From Flavobacterium sp. 9R (lineage in GTDB: Bacteria; Bacteroidota; Bacteroidia; Flavobacteriales; Flavobacteriaceae), in assembly GCF_902506345.1 (NCBI RefSeq), contig NZ_LR733413.1, forward strand, positions 849,456 through 913,455: a stretch of 64,000 nt of DNA, read 5' to 3'. The translations under genes were made by a program, and so were the position numbers. Position 1 is the first letter of the stretch. Every line of letters starts with the position of its first letter. Of this stretch, positions 26,752 through 36,104 are shown in pieces. The notes under the pieces were generated by a model. The model searched no databases. It had not been told where the DNA came from and saw only the letters and a program-made list of their open reading frames with translations.

Positions 26752-29700
26752 ATGAAACAAATTTTATTAATCGTTATGATTATTTTTGCTTCGCAACTCT
26801 CATTTGCGCAAGTAAAAACGCTCAAAGGAACGGTAGTGGATGGTAGCGGTGCTCCAATACCTGCTGCTAATGTTCAAGTACAAGGAGAGTCAAATGGAAC
26901 ATCAACTGATTTTGATGGAACTTTTACTATCAAAGTGAATAAAGGAAAAACCTTAATGGTAACTTACTTGGGTTACGAATCAAAATCAGTAGTAGTTGGT
27001 GATGAAGATACAATTAAAGTGATTTTGAAAAGTGAATCTACTACTGCATTGACTGAGGTAGTAGTTACATCATTAGGTATTAAGAAAACTAGAAAATCTA
27101 TTACTTATGCCGCTCAAGAGTTGAAAGGAGAGGAATTCACAAGAGTAAAAGATGCTAACATTATTAATACTGTAGCTGGTAAAATTGCCGGTGTTGCTGT
27201 AACAAGAAGTTCAGGTGGAACTGGTGGATCAACTAAAGTAGTTATTCGTGGTAACTCTTCTGTAAGTAACAACCAACCGTTATATGTTATAGATGGTATT
27301 CCTTTGTACAATGGTACTTCAGGTCAGCCAAACAATGCTTTTGGTGATACTGCAGGAGGAAATCGTGATGGTGGTGACGTAGTTTCTTTGATTAATCCAG
27401 ATGACTATGAGGGAATGACTGTATTGAAAGGTGCAGCGGCTTCTGTATTGTATGGTTCTCAAGGAGCAAATGGTGTTGTGTTGTTATCAACTAAAAAAGC
27501 TAAACAAGGAAAATCTCAATTAAAAGCTTCTTCTGTAACAACTTTTGAGTCTGCAGCATTTTTGCCAAAATTCCAAAGTGATTATGCAGCTGTTGCTGGT
27601 GGTGAAGAAACTTGGGGAGCTAAGCAAAAAGTAAATGATCACGTAAAAGGTTTCTTTGAAACAGGAAGTACTCAAATTTCATCATTGAATTTTACAACTG
27701 CTTCTGATGTAGCTTCTACTTCATTGTCTTATTCTAATACTACAGCATCAGGAATTATTCCTGGAAACGGTTTAAAACAAAATAACTTTGGTTTCCGTCA
27801 GTCTGGTAAATTATTTGATAAAGTAACAGTTGCTGCTAATGCAAACTATACAACTAGAACAGTAAACAACAGACCAGTAAATGGTTTATACTTTAACCCA
27901 TTGACAGGTGTTTATTTAATGCCAAGAGGGAATGATTTTAACGATTATAAAAAGAATTTCGAAGTATTTGATCCAGTTAGAAATATGTATGTTCAAAATT
28001 GGATGACTGATAGAGATATTATGCAAAATCCATTTTGGGGAATCAACAGAAATCAATCAGAAGATACAAATAACTTCTTCAATGGAAACTTAGCTTTAGA
28101 TTATAAAGCTACAGATTGGTTGTCTATTGCAGCAAGATATAGCTATAATAGAATCGAAAGTGGATTTACAAAAGAAATTTTTGCTACTACTCAAGGTACA
28201 TTATCTCATATCAATGGTAGATATATTGATATTAACAACTTAAGTACACAACGTTATGGTGATTTGATTGCTACTATCAATACAAAATTCAATGATGACT
28301 TTAGTTTTAATGCTAACATTGGTACAAGTATTACTAATACTTTGGCAAACAAAAGAACAACATTAGATTCAGGAATTGGTGGAGGTTTGCAAATCGCTAA
28401 CTGGTTCACATTAGGAAACTTTGTAAATAATGCTTTGAACTTACAAACAGTTGATTCAAGAAAAGAAGTACAATCTGTTTTTGCAGCTACAACTTTAGGT
28501 TACAAAGAGATGTTATTCTTGGACTTAGCTGCTAGAAATGACTGGTCATCAACATTGGCAAATACTGATAATACAGGGTTTTTCTATCCATCTGTTGGGG
28601 TAACGGCTATTCTTAGTGAAATGGTAAAAATGCCAGATTTCATCAATTATGGTAAAGTTCGTGCTACTTATGCTCAAGTAGGTAATGATATTTTTCCATT
28701 CGTAACTTCACCAACTTACGGTTTTACAGCTGAAGGTAATAAACCAGCAACAGTTGCTCCACAACCTGGAACTTCTTTACGTCCTGAGTTAAAATCAGAG
28801 ATTGAGATTGGTACAGAGTGGAGAATGTTTGACAGTCGTTTAGGATTTGAATTGTCTTACTATAATTCAGATACAAAACACCAATATTTACAAGTTTTAG
28901 CTCCACCAACAAATCCATTAGGAGTTAAATATTACGGAATTAATGCTGGAAGTATTTCTAACAAAGGTTTTGAAGCAGTAGTTACAGGAAAAATCATCAA
29001 AGGAGATAAGTTCTCTTGGGATGCAACAGTAAACTATTCTAAAAACATCAACAAAGTTGAAGAAATTCCTGCTGAATTAGGAGGAAAAGTAATTTTGACA
29101 GAAGCTGGAGTGAATAACTACAGATATGTTTTACAACAAGGTAAACCATTTGGTGTTATTGAAGGTGTAAACATTAAGAGAGATGCACAAGGTAGAGTAC
29201 TTTTAAATGCTGACGGAACTATTCAAAAAACAGAATTTGAAGAAGTAGGTAATTCTAATCCTGATTTTATGTTGGGTTTTTCTAACTCATTTAAAGTTGG
29301 TTCTTTCTTTGCAAATGTATTGATTGATGCTAGATTTGGAGGAGATGTAATGAGTTTGACAGAAGCAACAAATGATGAGTTTGGAGTTTCAAAAGCAACG
29401 GGCGATGCTAGAAATGCAGGTGGTGTAACTATTAATGCGGTTTACCCTGATGGAACAGCCTATGCAGGTAAATATCCTGCAGAAAGTTATTACAAACAAG
29501 TTGGTGGTAGAGCTGGAGCAACTGGAGAATATGTATATGATGCTACAAATGTAAGTTTAAGAGAGGTTTCTATTGGATATACATTCAATACTAAAAAGTT
29601 ACCATTTTTACAATCTGCAAGCTTGTCTTTAATTGCTAGAAACTTAGGATTTATCTACAAAGATGCTCCTTTTGATCCAAACATTTCATTAAGTACTGGT

Positions 29701-29778
29701 GAAGGTTTACAAGGTATAGATGTTTATGGAATGCCATCTACAAGAAGTATCGGTCTTAACTTAAACGTAACTTTCTAA
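26752..29778 (+). CDS. SusC/RagA-family TonB-linked outer-membrane transporter
   Basis: The 1008-residue protein has a signal peptide (1-19), a carboxypeptidase-regulatory-like domain (about 22-105, with [18 protein letters not shown]), a plug domain with [15 protein letters not shown] and [11 protein letters not shown] (about 120-250), and a beta barrel ending with aromatic LNLNVTF. It would import chitin oligosaccharides with its SusD partner at 29789, judged from the adjacent GH18, GH20 and NagB genes. Ten bases separate it from susD. Control by the LytTR system is proposed from the operator just upstream. Confidence 0.96.
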   Translation: MKQILLIVMIIFASQLSFAQVKTLKGTVVDGSGAPIPAANVQVQGESNGTSTDFDGTFTIKVNKGKTLMVTYLGYESKSVVVGDEDTIKVILKSESTTALTEVVVTSLGIKKTRKSITYAAQELKGEEFTRVKDANIINTVAGKIAGVAVTRSSGGTGGSTKVVIRGNSSVSNNQPLYVIDGIPLYNGTSGQPNNAFGDTAGGNRDGGDVVSLINPDDYEGMTVLKGAAASVLYGSQGANGVVLLSTKKAKQGKSQLKASSVTTFESAAFLPKFQSDYAAVAGGEETWGAKQKVNDHVKGFFETGSTQISSLNFTTASDVASTSLSYSNTTASGIIPGNGLKQNNFGFRQSGKLFDKVTVAANANYTTRTVNNRPVNGLYFNPLTGVYLMPRGNDFNDYKKNFEVFDPVRNMYVQNWMTDRDIMQNPFWGINRNQSEDTNNFFNGNLALDYKATDWLSIAARYSYNRIESGFTKEIFATTQGTLSHINGRYIDINNLSTQRYGDLIATINTKFNDDFSFNANIGTSITNTLANKRTTLDSGIGGGLQIANWFTLGNFVNNALNLQTVDSRKEVQSVFAATTLGYKEMLFLDLAARNDWSSTLANTDNTGFFYPSVGVTAILSEMVKMPDFINYGKVRATYAQVGNDIFPFVTSPTYGFTAEGNKPATVAPQPGTSLRPELKSEIEIGTEWRMFDSRLGFELSYYNSDTKHQYLQVLAPPTNPLGVKYYGINAGSISNKGFEAVVTGKIIKGDKFSWDATVNYSKNINKVEEIPAELGGKVILTEAGVNNYRYVLQQGKPFGVIEGVNIKRDAQGRVLLNADGTIQKTEFEEVGNSNPDFMLGFSNSFKVGSFFANVLIDARFGGDVMSLTEATNDEFGVSKATGDARNAGGVTINAVYPDGTAYAGKYPAESYYKQVGGRAGATGEYVYDATNVSLREVSIGYTFNTKKLPFLQSASLSLIARNLGFIYKDAPFDPNISLSTGEGLQGIDVYGMPSTRSIGLNLNVTF

Positions 29779-29788
29779 TTAAAAAAAC

Positions 29789-31369
29789 ATGAAACTAAAT
29801 ACAATTAAAAAAACAGCTATTTGTGTTTCCTTACTCGCAGCAGTAAGTTGCACAGACAATTTTGAGGAAATTAATACCAATCCAACGGGTATTACTGAGG
29901 CACAATACGAACAAGATTTTAATAATATCAAAGGTGCTTTTGCTCCAATGTTTAACAATATTATTGTCTTGACTCCAGAATGGAAATACCAAGTTCAACA
30001 AGGACTTCAAGGAGATATTTGGTCTGGTTATATGGCGACTGGAACTGCCTTTAGAGGAGGTACAAACAATACTACTTATGACTTAGTAGATGGTTGGAAT
30101 GGTTTTGCTTGGGGTGCTGCTTACGGTGACGTAATGTACAATGCTTATTCAGTAGAGCAAAAAGCAAAAGGGAAATACGATCAATTCTATGCTTTAGCTT
30201 TAATTTTGAAAGTAGAAGGAATGCATAGAATTACGGATACCTATGGTCCAATTGTGTATTCTAAATTTGGTACTACAGACAAAACAATTGAGTACGATTC
30301 ACAAGAAGAAGTGTACAACTTGATGTTCAAAGAATTAGATTTTGCAGTTACCGATTTAACAAAAAGAGTTGACGCAGGAGAAGCTTCTACATTTACAACT
30401 ACTGATTTGACTGCTTACAAAGGGGATTACAAAAAATGGGTAAAATTTGCTAACTCTTTACGTTTGCGTTTAGCCATGCGAATTGTGAAGAAAAATCCAA
30501 CTTTGGCTAAAGCTGAATCAGAGAAGGCTTTGGCACATAAATTCGGTGTGATGACTACTAATGATGATATCTTCAAAGTAGTTTCTCCAAACTTTACTAA
30601 TCCAATTGCTACTATTAGTGGTGCTTGGGGAGATATCAGAATGTCGGCAGATATGGAGTCAATTATGGGAGGATATGAAGATCCAAGACTTCCTGTGTTT
30701 TTCAAAACATCTGCACAGTTTCCTGGGCAATTCAAAGGTGTTAGAACTGGTATCGAAATTGCAGCAAAAGCTGATCACGTAGATTTTTCTGAGATTGGAC
30801 CAATCGTTAATTCTAAAGAAATTGTATTAATGACAACTGCTGAAGTTTATTTATTAAGAGCTGAAGGAGCATTAAGAGGATGGAATATGGGAGGAACAGC
30901 TCAAAGTTTGTATGAATTAGGAATCACAAACTCTTTTGCTCAACATGGAGTTTCAGGTGTGGCTGCTTACATTGCTGATAATGCTAAAACAGCCAAAGAT
31001 TATGTAGATCCAAATTTCCCAGTAAATAATGGAGCTGCACTAAATAAAGTTACTGTTGCTTGGGATGCAGCTACTTCTAATGAAGTGAAATTGCAAAAAA
31101 TTATCACTCAAAAATGGATTGCTGGTTTCCCAGAAGGACAAGAAGCTTGGTCTGAGTACAGAAGAACAGGTTATCCAAAATTGTTACCTGTACTTAAAAA
31201 CACTAGTGGAGGAAAAATATCTACTGCTTTAGGTGTACGTAGAGTAAACTTCGTGCAATCTGAAAAAGATGGTAATGCTGGTGGTGTTGCTACAGGTTTA
31301 GCAAAACTGGGTGGACCTGATACAGGTGGAACAAGATTGTGGTGGGATACTACAGGACCTAACTTTTAA
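29789..31369 (+). CDS. SusD/RagB-family surface glycan-binding lipoprotein
   Basis: The 526-residue protein has a lipoprotein signal (lipobox AVSC, Cys21) followed by NFEEINTNPTGIT, typical of SusD-like proteins of the RagB type, and helical TPR-like repeats such as YALALILKVEGMHRITDTYGPI, cited as a region near residues 135-160. It should sit on the outer face of the outer membrane as a lid on the SusC barrel and bind oligosaccharides. Its 3' end is followed by two consecutive hairpins. Substrate assignment to chitooligosaccharides comes from context. Confidence 0.95.
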   Translation: MKLNTIKKTAICVSLLAAVSCTDNFEEINTNPTGITEAQYEQDFNNIKGAFAPMFNNIIVLTPEWKYQVQQGLQGDIWSGYMATGTAFRGGTNNTTYDLVDGWNGFAWGAAYGDVMYNAYSVEQKAKGKYDQFYALALILKVEGMHRITDTYGPIVYSKFGTTDKTIEYDSQEEVYNLMFKELDFAVTDLTKRVDAGEASTFTTTDLTAYKGDYKKWVKFANSLRLRLAMRIVKKNPTLAKAESEKALAHKFGVMTTNDDIFKVVSPNFTNPIATISGAWGDIRMSADMESIMGGYEDPRLPVFFKTSAQFPGQFKGVRTGIEIAAKADHVDFSEIGPIVNSKEIVLMTTAEVYLLRAEGALRGWNMGGTAQSLYELGITNSFAQHGVSGVAAYIADNAKTAKDYVDPNFPVNNGAALNKVTVAWDAATSNEVKLQKIITQKWIAGFPEGQEAWSEYRRTGYPKLLPVLKNTSGGKISTALGVRRVNFVQSEKDGNAGGVATGLAKLGGPDTGGTRLWWDTTGPNF

Positions 31370-31382
31370 TTTTTTTAAAAAG

Positions 31383-31420
31383 GGAATAAGTAATTTTTAC
31401 ATTACTTATTCCTTTTTATT
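31383..31420 (+). terminator. First hairpin after susD
   Basis: GGAATAAGTAAT (31383-31394) pairs with ATTACTTATTCC (31401-31412) across a 6-nt loop, followed by a T-rich tail. Confidence 0.8.
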
Positions 31421-31422
31421 AC

Positions 31423-31475
31423 AAATTGCATAATTTATATTTTGCTGTACTATATAAATTATGCAATTTTTTCTT
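31423..31475 (+). terminator. Second, longer hairpin after susD
   Basis: An 18-bp perfect stem, AAATTGCATAATTTATAT (31423-31440) with its complement at 31452-31469, encloses an 11-nt loop and is followed by TTTTTCTTCC. Together with the first hairpin it makes a double stop between susD and the nagB promoter. Confidence 0.65.
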
Positions 31476-31579
31476 CCTTTTTTGGTAGTGTTAAGAAGAA
31501 ATTGAAAAACAATTTTATATTGAATAAATGAGGTTTTTCTGAAATATAGATACCAAAAACGCACTTTATTGACTAAATA

Positions 31580-31611
31580 ATGTCGTTGGTATATAAACTC
31601 TGACCGTTTGT
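31580..31611 (+). promoter_or_regulatory. Putative LytTR operator upstream of the nagB fusion gene
   Basis: GTTGGT at 31585-31590 and GTTTG at 31606-31610 are 21 bp apart, with TGAC before the second. The flanking bases (ATTGA upstream, ATGTC before the first half) match the susC site. Confidence 0.65.
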
Positions 31612-31643
31612 TTTTTTTATTTTTTTGCGACAAATAATAGGCC

Positions 31644-31651
31644 TACATTTG
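31644..31651 (+). promoter_or_regulatory. -7 promoter element of the nagB fusion gene
   Basis: TACATTTG is an exact TAnnTTTG match, 59 bases from the first G of the GTTGGT half-site. TTTG at 31624-31627 could be the -33 box. The leader to the ATG is about 150 nt. Confidence 0.65.
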
Positions 31652-31806
31652 AGGTATATTTAAAATTATATTGAGATTTTTAAGATGTAAATCGAAATAT
31701 ATCAGTAATTTAAAGATAATAAATCCTCAATGTTGTTTTAGAAATAAAACAGACTATTTAGCAAGAAAACCAAAAAAAAACTTTTAGAATTTAAAATTAT
31801 AGTACA

Positions 31807-33744
31807 ATGAAAAATGCTTTAGAGATAAAACCGGATATTAGTTACAAAAGTGCTGGTAAATTTGAAGAAACTAGATTTGAAAAAATTCATAACGAAATTT
31901 TTAAAAATTCAGTTGAAGCCTCAAAAATTGTAGCCGAAGAAATTGCCACTTTGATTAGAACCAAACAAGAAGAAAACAAAAACTGTGTTTTAGGTCTTGC
32001 AACAGGTTCTTCACCGATAAAAGTATACGAAGAGTTGGTTCGTATGCATAAAGAAGAAGGCTTAAGCTTTAAAAATGTGATCACTTTTAACTTGGATGAA
32101 TATTATCCAATGAACAAAGAAAGCAAGCAGAGCTATCACTATTTTATGCATCAACATCTTTTCAATCATATTGATATTCATCCAGATAATGTTCATATTC
32201 CAGATGGAACCGTAGCTATCGATGAATTGAATCAATACTGTATTGATTATGAAATGAACATTAAAAATGCAGGAGGTCTTGATTTTCAATTACTAGGAAT
32301 TGGTCGTACAGGTCACGTTGGTTTTAATGAGCCAGGATCGCACATCAATTCAGGTACTCGAATCATTACTTTGGATCATATTACTAGAGTAGATGCATCT
32401 TCTGATTTTAACGGAATTGCAAATGTTCCAAAACGTGCAATTACTATGGGAGTTTCAACCATTATGCGTTCTAAACGTATCGTTTTATTGGCATGGGGGC
32501 AAAATAAAGCGGACGTAATCAAAAGAACCATTCAAGGTGAGATTAGTTCAGAAGTACCTGCGACTTTTTTGCAAAATCATCCTAACGCAACATTTGTTTT
32601 GGATCAATCGGCTGCTTCTGCACTAACTCGTTTTGAAACGCCTTGGTTAGTAGGGGAATGTATTTGGAATCAAGAACTAAAAAGTAAAGCGATTGTTTGG
32701 TTGTGCCAAAAAACAAATCAGTCTATTTTAAAACTTACCGATAGAGATTACAACAACAACGGTATGTCTGACTTGTTAGCGCAAGAAGGATCAGCTTATG
32801 ATTTGAATATTAACATGTTCAATGTATTGCAGCATACCATTACAGGTTGGCCTGGAGGAAAACCAAATGCGGATGATGCACACCGACCAGAAAGAGCTAA
32901 TCCAGCTAAAAAGAGAGTGATTTTATTTAGCCCTCACCCAGATGATGATGTGATTTCAATGGGAGGTACTTTTGCTAAATTAATCAAGCAAGGACATGAA
33001 GTTCATGTAGTATATCAAACTTCAGGAAATATTGCTGTAACCGATGATGAGGCCTTGAAATTTGCAGAAGTATGTAATGATTTTGTTGGAGAAGATAGTA
33101 GTAAAATTAATTTCCAAGCCGTAATTGATTTCTTAAAAAATAAGAACGACAATCAAATCGATTCTTTAGAAGTTAGAAAATTAAAAGGTCTAATTAGAAG
33201 AAGAGAATCGTATGCAGCAGTGCGTTACATTGGGTTGAAAGATGAAAATGTTCACTTCTTGGATTTGCCTTTTTACGAAACTGGTCAGGTAAAGAAAAAC
33301 CCGCTTGGAACTGAAGATATTGAAATTGTAGCTGATATCATCGCTAAAATTAAACCGCATCAAGTTTTTGCAGCTGGAGATTTAGCTGATCCACACGGAA
33401 CTCACGAAGTATGTTTGAATGCAATTTTTGCCGCTTTGAAACAATTAAAAGGTAAACCTTATATGAAAGATTGTTGGTTGTGGTTATACAGAGGGGCTTG
33501 GCACGAATGGGATTTACACGAAATTGATATGGCTGTTCCTTTAAGTCCAGACGAAGTATTGTTAAAACGACAAGCGATTTTATTCCACCAATCTCAAAAA
33601 GATCGCGTGATGTTCCAAGGTAATGACTCAAGAGAATTTTGGGTACGTGCTGAAGACCGCAATAAAAATACTGCCAAGTTATACGATGATTTAGGGTTAG
33701 CAGAATATGAAGCTATCGAGGCGTTTAAACGATTTGACTATTAA
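31807..33744 (+). CDS. nagB: Glucosamine-6-phosphate deaminase fused to a PIG-L/LmbE deacetylase domain
   Basis: The 645-residue protein has an N-terminal NagB domain (about 20-300: ATGSSPIKVYE, FNLDEYYP about 95, GRTGHVGFNEPGS about 167), which converts glucosamine-6-phosphate to fructose-6-phosphate and ammonia, and a C-terminal PIG-L/LmbE deacetylase domain (about 370-640) with zinc motif SPHPDDD (His377) and DPHGTHE (about 530). The second domain could remove acetyl from a GlcNAc derivative, supplying substrate to the first. No separate NagA is in the window. Fusions of this type are known in Bacteroidota. The reaction of the PIG-L half is inferred. Confidence 0.92.
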   Translation: MKNALEIKPDISYKSAGKFEETRFEKIHNEIFKNSVEASKIVAEEIATLIRTKQEENKNCVLGLATGSSPIKVYEELVRMHKEEGLSFKNVITFNLDEYYPMNKESKQSYHYFMHQHLFNHIDIHPDNVHIPDGTVAIDELNQYCIDYEMNIKNAGGLDFQLLGIGRTGHVGFNEPGSHINSGTRIITLDHITRVDASSDFNGIANVPKRAITMGVSTIMRSKRIVLLAWGQNKADVIKRTIQGEISSEVPATFLQNHPNATFVLDQSAASALTRFETPWLVGECIWNQELKSKAIVWLCQKTNQSILKLTDRDYNNNGMSDLLAQEGSAYDLNINMFNVLQHTITGWPGGKPNADDAHRPERANPAKKRVILFSPHPDDDVISMGGTFAKLIKQGHEVHVVYQTSGNIAVTDDEALKFAEVCNDFVGEDSSKINFQAVIDFLKNKNDNQIDSLEVRKLKGLIRRRESYAAVRYIGLKDENVHFLDLPFYETGQVKKNPLGTEDIEIVADIIAKIKPHQVFAAGDLADPHGTHEVCLNAIFAALKQLKGKPYMKDCWLWLYRGAWHEWDLHEIDMAVPLSPDEVLLKRQAILFHQSQKDRVMFQGNDSREFWVRAEDRNKNTAKLYDDLGLAEYEAIEAFKRFDY

Positions 33745-33761
33745 GAATTAAAAATCCATTC

Positions 33762-33795
33762 GGTTGTGTATTCGGCCGAATGGTTCTTCTCAACA
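33762..33795 (+). terminator. Hairpin after the nagB fusion gene
   Basis: CCATTCGG and CCGAATGG pair, followed by TTCTTCTC. The T tract is weak, and the GH20 gene may be read through. Confidence 0.5.
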
Positions 33796-33841
33796 TTAGG
33801 ATTAACCACCTGATTGAAGATTTTATATACCAAAACCACTT

Positions 33842-35914
33842 ATGAAATACCTTTTTATACTGTTTTTTGTAACATTAGCTACGACAGCTCAAGTTAGCAA
33901 TGAGTCTTTAAATTTAATGCCTTGGCCGCAAAAAATTGAATTAAAGTCTGGAAATTTTGCTTTAAATTCATCTTTTAAAGTAAACGTTACTGGGCAACCT
34001 AATTCGAGAATTTTTGTAGCTACTTCTAATTTTTTAAGACGATTGGATGGTAGAACTGGGTTGTTTTTTAAGCAAGGTTTTGTGACTTCAACCAATGAAT
34101 TTCCTGATGCACAGTTGCAAATCAATTGTGTAAAAGCTGGAAAAATTGGCTTGTATGAAGATGAAAGTTATCAATTGACGATACAATCGAATACAATTTC
34201 AATCAATGCTTCCTCAGATTTAGGTGCGATGCATGGATTGGAAACTCTTTTGCAATTGCTTCAAAATAATGCTACTTCTTTCTATTTTCCTAACGTAACC
34301 ATAACAGATATGCCTCGTTTTACTTGGCGTGGACTAATGATTGATGCTGCAAGACATTTTCAACCTGTTGATGTTATTAAAAGAAACTTAGACGCTATGG
34401 CTGCTATGAAAATGAATGTTTTTCATTGGCATTTGGTAGACGATCAAGGTTGGAGAATAGAAATGAAAAAGCATAAAGTGCTTACAGATAAAGCTTCTGA
34501 TGGCCTTTTTTACACTCGAGAAGAAATTAAAGGTATCGTAAAATATGCTGCTGATAGGGGTATCCTTGTGGTACCTGAAATTGATGTGCCTGGTCATGCT
34601 TCTGCAATTTTAACAGCTTTTCCAGAAATAGGAAGTAAAGTTGTGACGATAAATAAAGGATCTTCTGAAACTACGCAGAAAGCTTCAGGTCTAGTAACGT
34701 ATTCGTTAGAGAGAAATGCAGGTATTTTTACACCTACATTAGACCCTACTAATCCAAGAACCTATCAGTTGTTAGGTGAAATTTTTGATGAAGTTTGTCC
34801 ATTGTTTCCTGGGAAATATTTCCACATTGGTGGTGATGAAAACGAAGGCAAAGATTGGGATGCTAATCCTAAGATTCAGGAATTTATGAAGAAGAATAAG
34901 TTAGCCAACAATCATGAATTGCAGACTTATTTTACCATGCAGTTAATTCCGATGTTAAAAAAGCATAAGAAGGAATTGATGGGGTGGGAGGAAATAATGA
35001 CCAAAAACATGTCCAAAGAAGCCATTATTCATTCTTGGAAAGGACCAAACGAAGGTGTAGCTGCTGGTGGTTCATTGATTGCAGCTGCAACAAATGGTTA
35101 TAAAACAGTTTTGTCCAATGGTTTTTATGTGGACTTGGTTCAAGGAGTTGAGAATCATTATTTGAATGATCCAATGCCTAAAAATGCCTCACTTTCATCA
35201 GAAGATAAAGCTAGAATTTTAGGAGGCGAAGCTACCATGTGGAGCGAATTGGTTACTCCCGAGACAATTGATTCTAGACTTTGGCCAAGAACTGCCGCTA
35301 TTGCTGAAAGACTTTGGTCTGATGCTAATGTAACGGATTTGGCAAGTATGCGAAAAAGATTGAAAGTCATTTCTTTTCGATTGGAAGAATTAGGAATTAC
35401 GCATATAAAAAATAAAGAAGTGTTGTTAAGAAATATCAGTAACAACCAAAATACAACTGCTTTGCAAACTTTTTCAGCAGTTTGTGAACCTTTAAAAATT
35501 TATTCCCGTAATGCGGGAGGAACAGAATATCAAATGTATTCTCCGTTTACTTTGTTTGCTGATGCTTGTACTCCTGATGCTGAAGATGCATTGGTTTTTA
35601 ATGGATTGGTTGAAGAATATGTAAAAAATAAAGAAGTATCATCAGAGAAAGAGATTGCTTTATTTTTAAACAAATGGATACAAAATCATAAAGAATTAGA
35701 GGTGTTAAGTCAAAATGCGCCATTGGTACAACCTCTTTTACCTTTATCCAAAGCATTGCAAGACATTTCAGAACAATTGCTTTATAAGTTGCAAAAGAAT
35801 TCTAGTTATAACGCTGTTACAGCGAAAGAGTTATTAGAAAAATGCAACTCCAAAGCACACGCAGATGTTGAATTGGCGGTTTATTTAGGATTAAAAAAAA
35901 TGGTAGAATTATAA
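33842..35914 (+). CDS. Beta-N-acetylhexosaminidase (GH20)
   Basis: The 690-residue protein has a signal peptide (1-16), a GH20b N-terminal domain (about 20-155), and the catalytic barrel (about 158-510) with RGLMIDAARHF, FHWHLVDDQGWR and HIGGDENEG, where Asp332-Glu333 are the catalytic pair. A helical extension of about 170 residues follows. It cleaves terminal GlcNAc from chitooligosaccharides, probably in the periplasm since there is no type IX sorting domain. It lies 97 bp after the nagB fusion on the same strand and may share its promoter. Confidence 0.94.
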   Translation: MKYLFILFFVTLATTAQVSNESLNLMPWPQKIELKSGNFALNSSFKVNVTGQPNSRIFVATSNFLRRLDGRTGLFFKQGFVTSTNEFPDAQLQINCVKAGKIGLYEDESYQLTIQSNTISINASSDLGAMHGLETLLQLLQNNATSFYFPNVTITDMPRFTWRGLMIDAARHFQPVDVIKRNLDAMAAMKMNVFHWHLVDDQGWRIEMKKHKVLTDKASDGLFYTREEIKGIVKYAADRGILVVPEIDVPGHASAILTAFPEIGSKVVTINKGSSETTQKASGLVTYSLERNAGIFTPTLDPTNPRTYQLLGEIFDEVCPLFPGKYFHIGGDENEGKDWDANPKIQEFMKKNKLANNHELQTYFTMQLIPMLKKHKKELMGWEEIMTKNMSKEAIIHSWKGPNEGVAAGGSLIAAATNGYKTVLSNGFYVDLVQGVENHYLNDPMPKNASLSSEDKARILGGEATMWSELVTPETIDSRLWPRTAAIAERLWSDANVTDLASMRKRLKVISFRLEELGITHIKNKEVLLRNISNNQNTTALQTFSAVCEPLKIYSRNAGGTEYQMYSPFTLFADACTPDAEDALVFNGLVEEYVKNKEVSSEKEIALFLNKWIQNHKELEVLSQNAPLVQPLLPLSKALQDISEQLLYKLQKNSSYNAVTAKELLEKCNSKAHADVELAVYLGLKKMVEL

Positions 35915-36039
35915 TTTTTCGTTCAATTATTAATAGTGTTTAGTTTGATTAAGTTTGGTTTATTTAGTTTCTATTAATATTTGAATTGGTGTTAATTTCT
36001 TTTCAATTTGGTTATTGTTTTTTGAGAAATTAATTTAGA

Positions 36040-36068
36040 AAACCTGGTAATTTTACCAGGTTTTTTTG
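36040..36068 (+). terminator. Terminator between the GH20 and GH18 genes
   Basis: AAACCTGGTAA and TTACCAGGTTT pair across a TTT loop and run into seven T. It is followed after about 37 bp by the GH18 start. Confidence 0.8.
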
Positions 36069-36104
36069 TAAATAGTAGTGTCTTTAATTTAAATTAAAAT
36101 ATCG

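Noticed and set aside
31406..31633. 75-codon minus-strand open frame between susD and nagB
   Set aside because: It is composed of the two terminator hairpins and the LytTR operator region, with no protein-like features.
31807..32700. Loss of NagB activity because the Asp of the E. coli DGHIAFNEP motif is Thr here (RTGHVGFNEP)
   Set aside because: From memory, other active NagB proteins also lack this Asp; the His and Glu of the motif are kept, so inactivity is not supported.
36007..36025. A fourth LytTR-like site (TTTGGT-N10-TGA) before the chitinase gene
   Set aside because: The first half is degenerate, the second is not recognisable, there is no -7 element at +59, and a terminator lies between it and the gene. 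Chance in AT-rich DNA is more likely.
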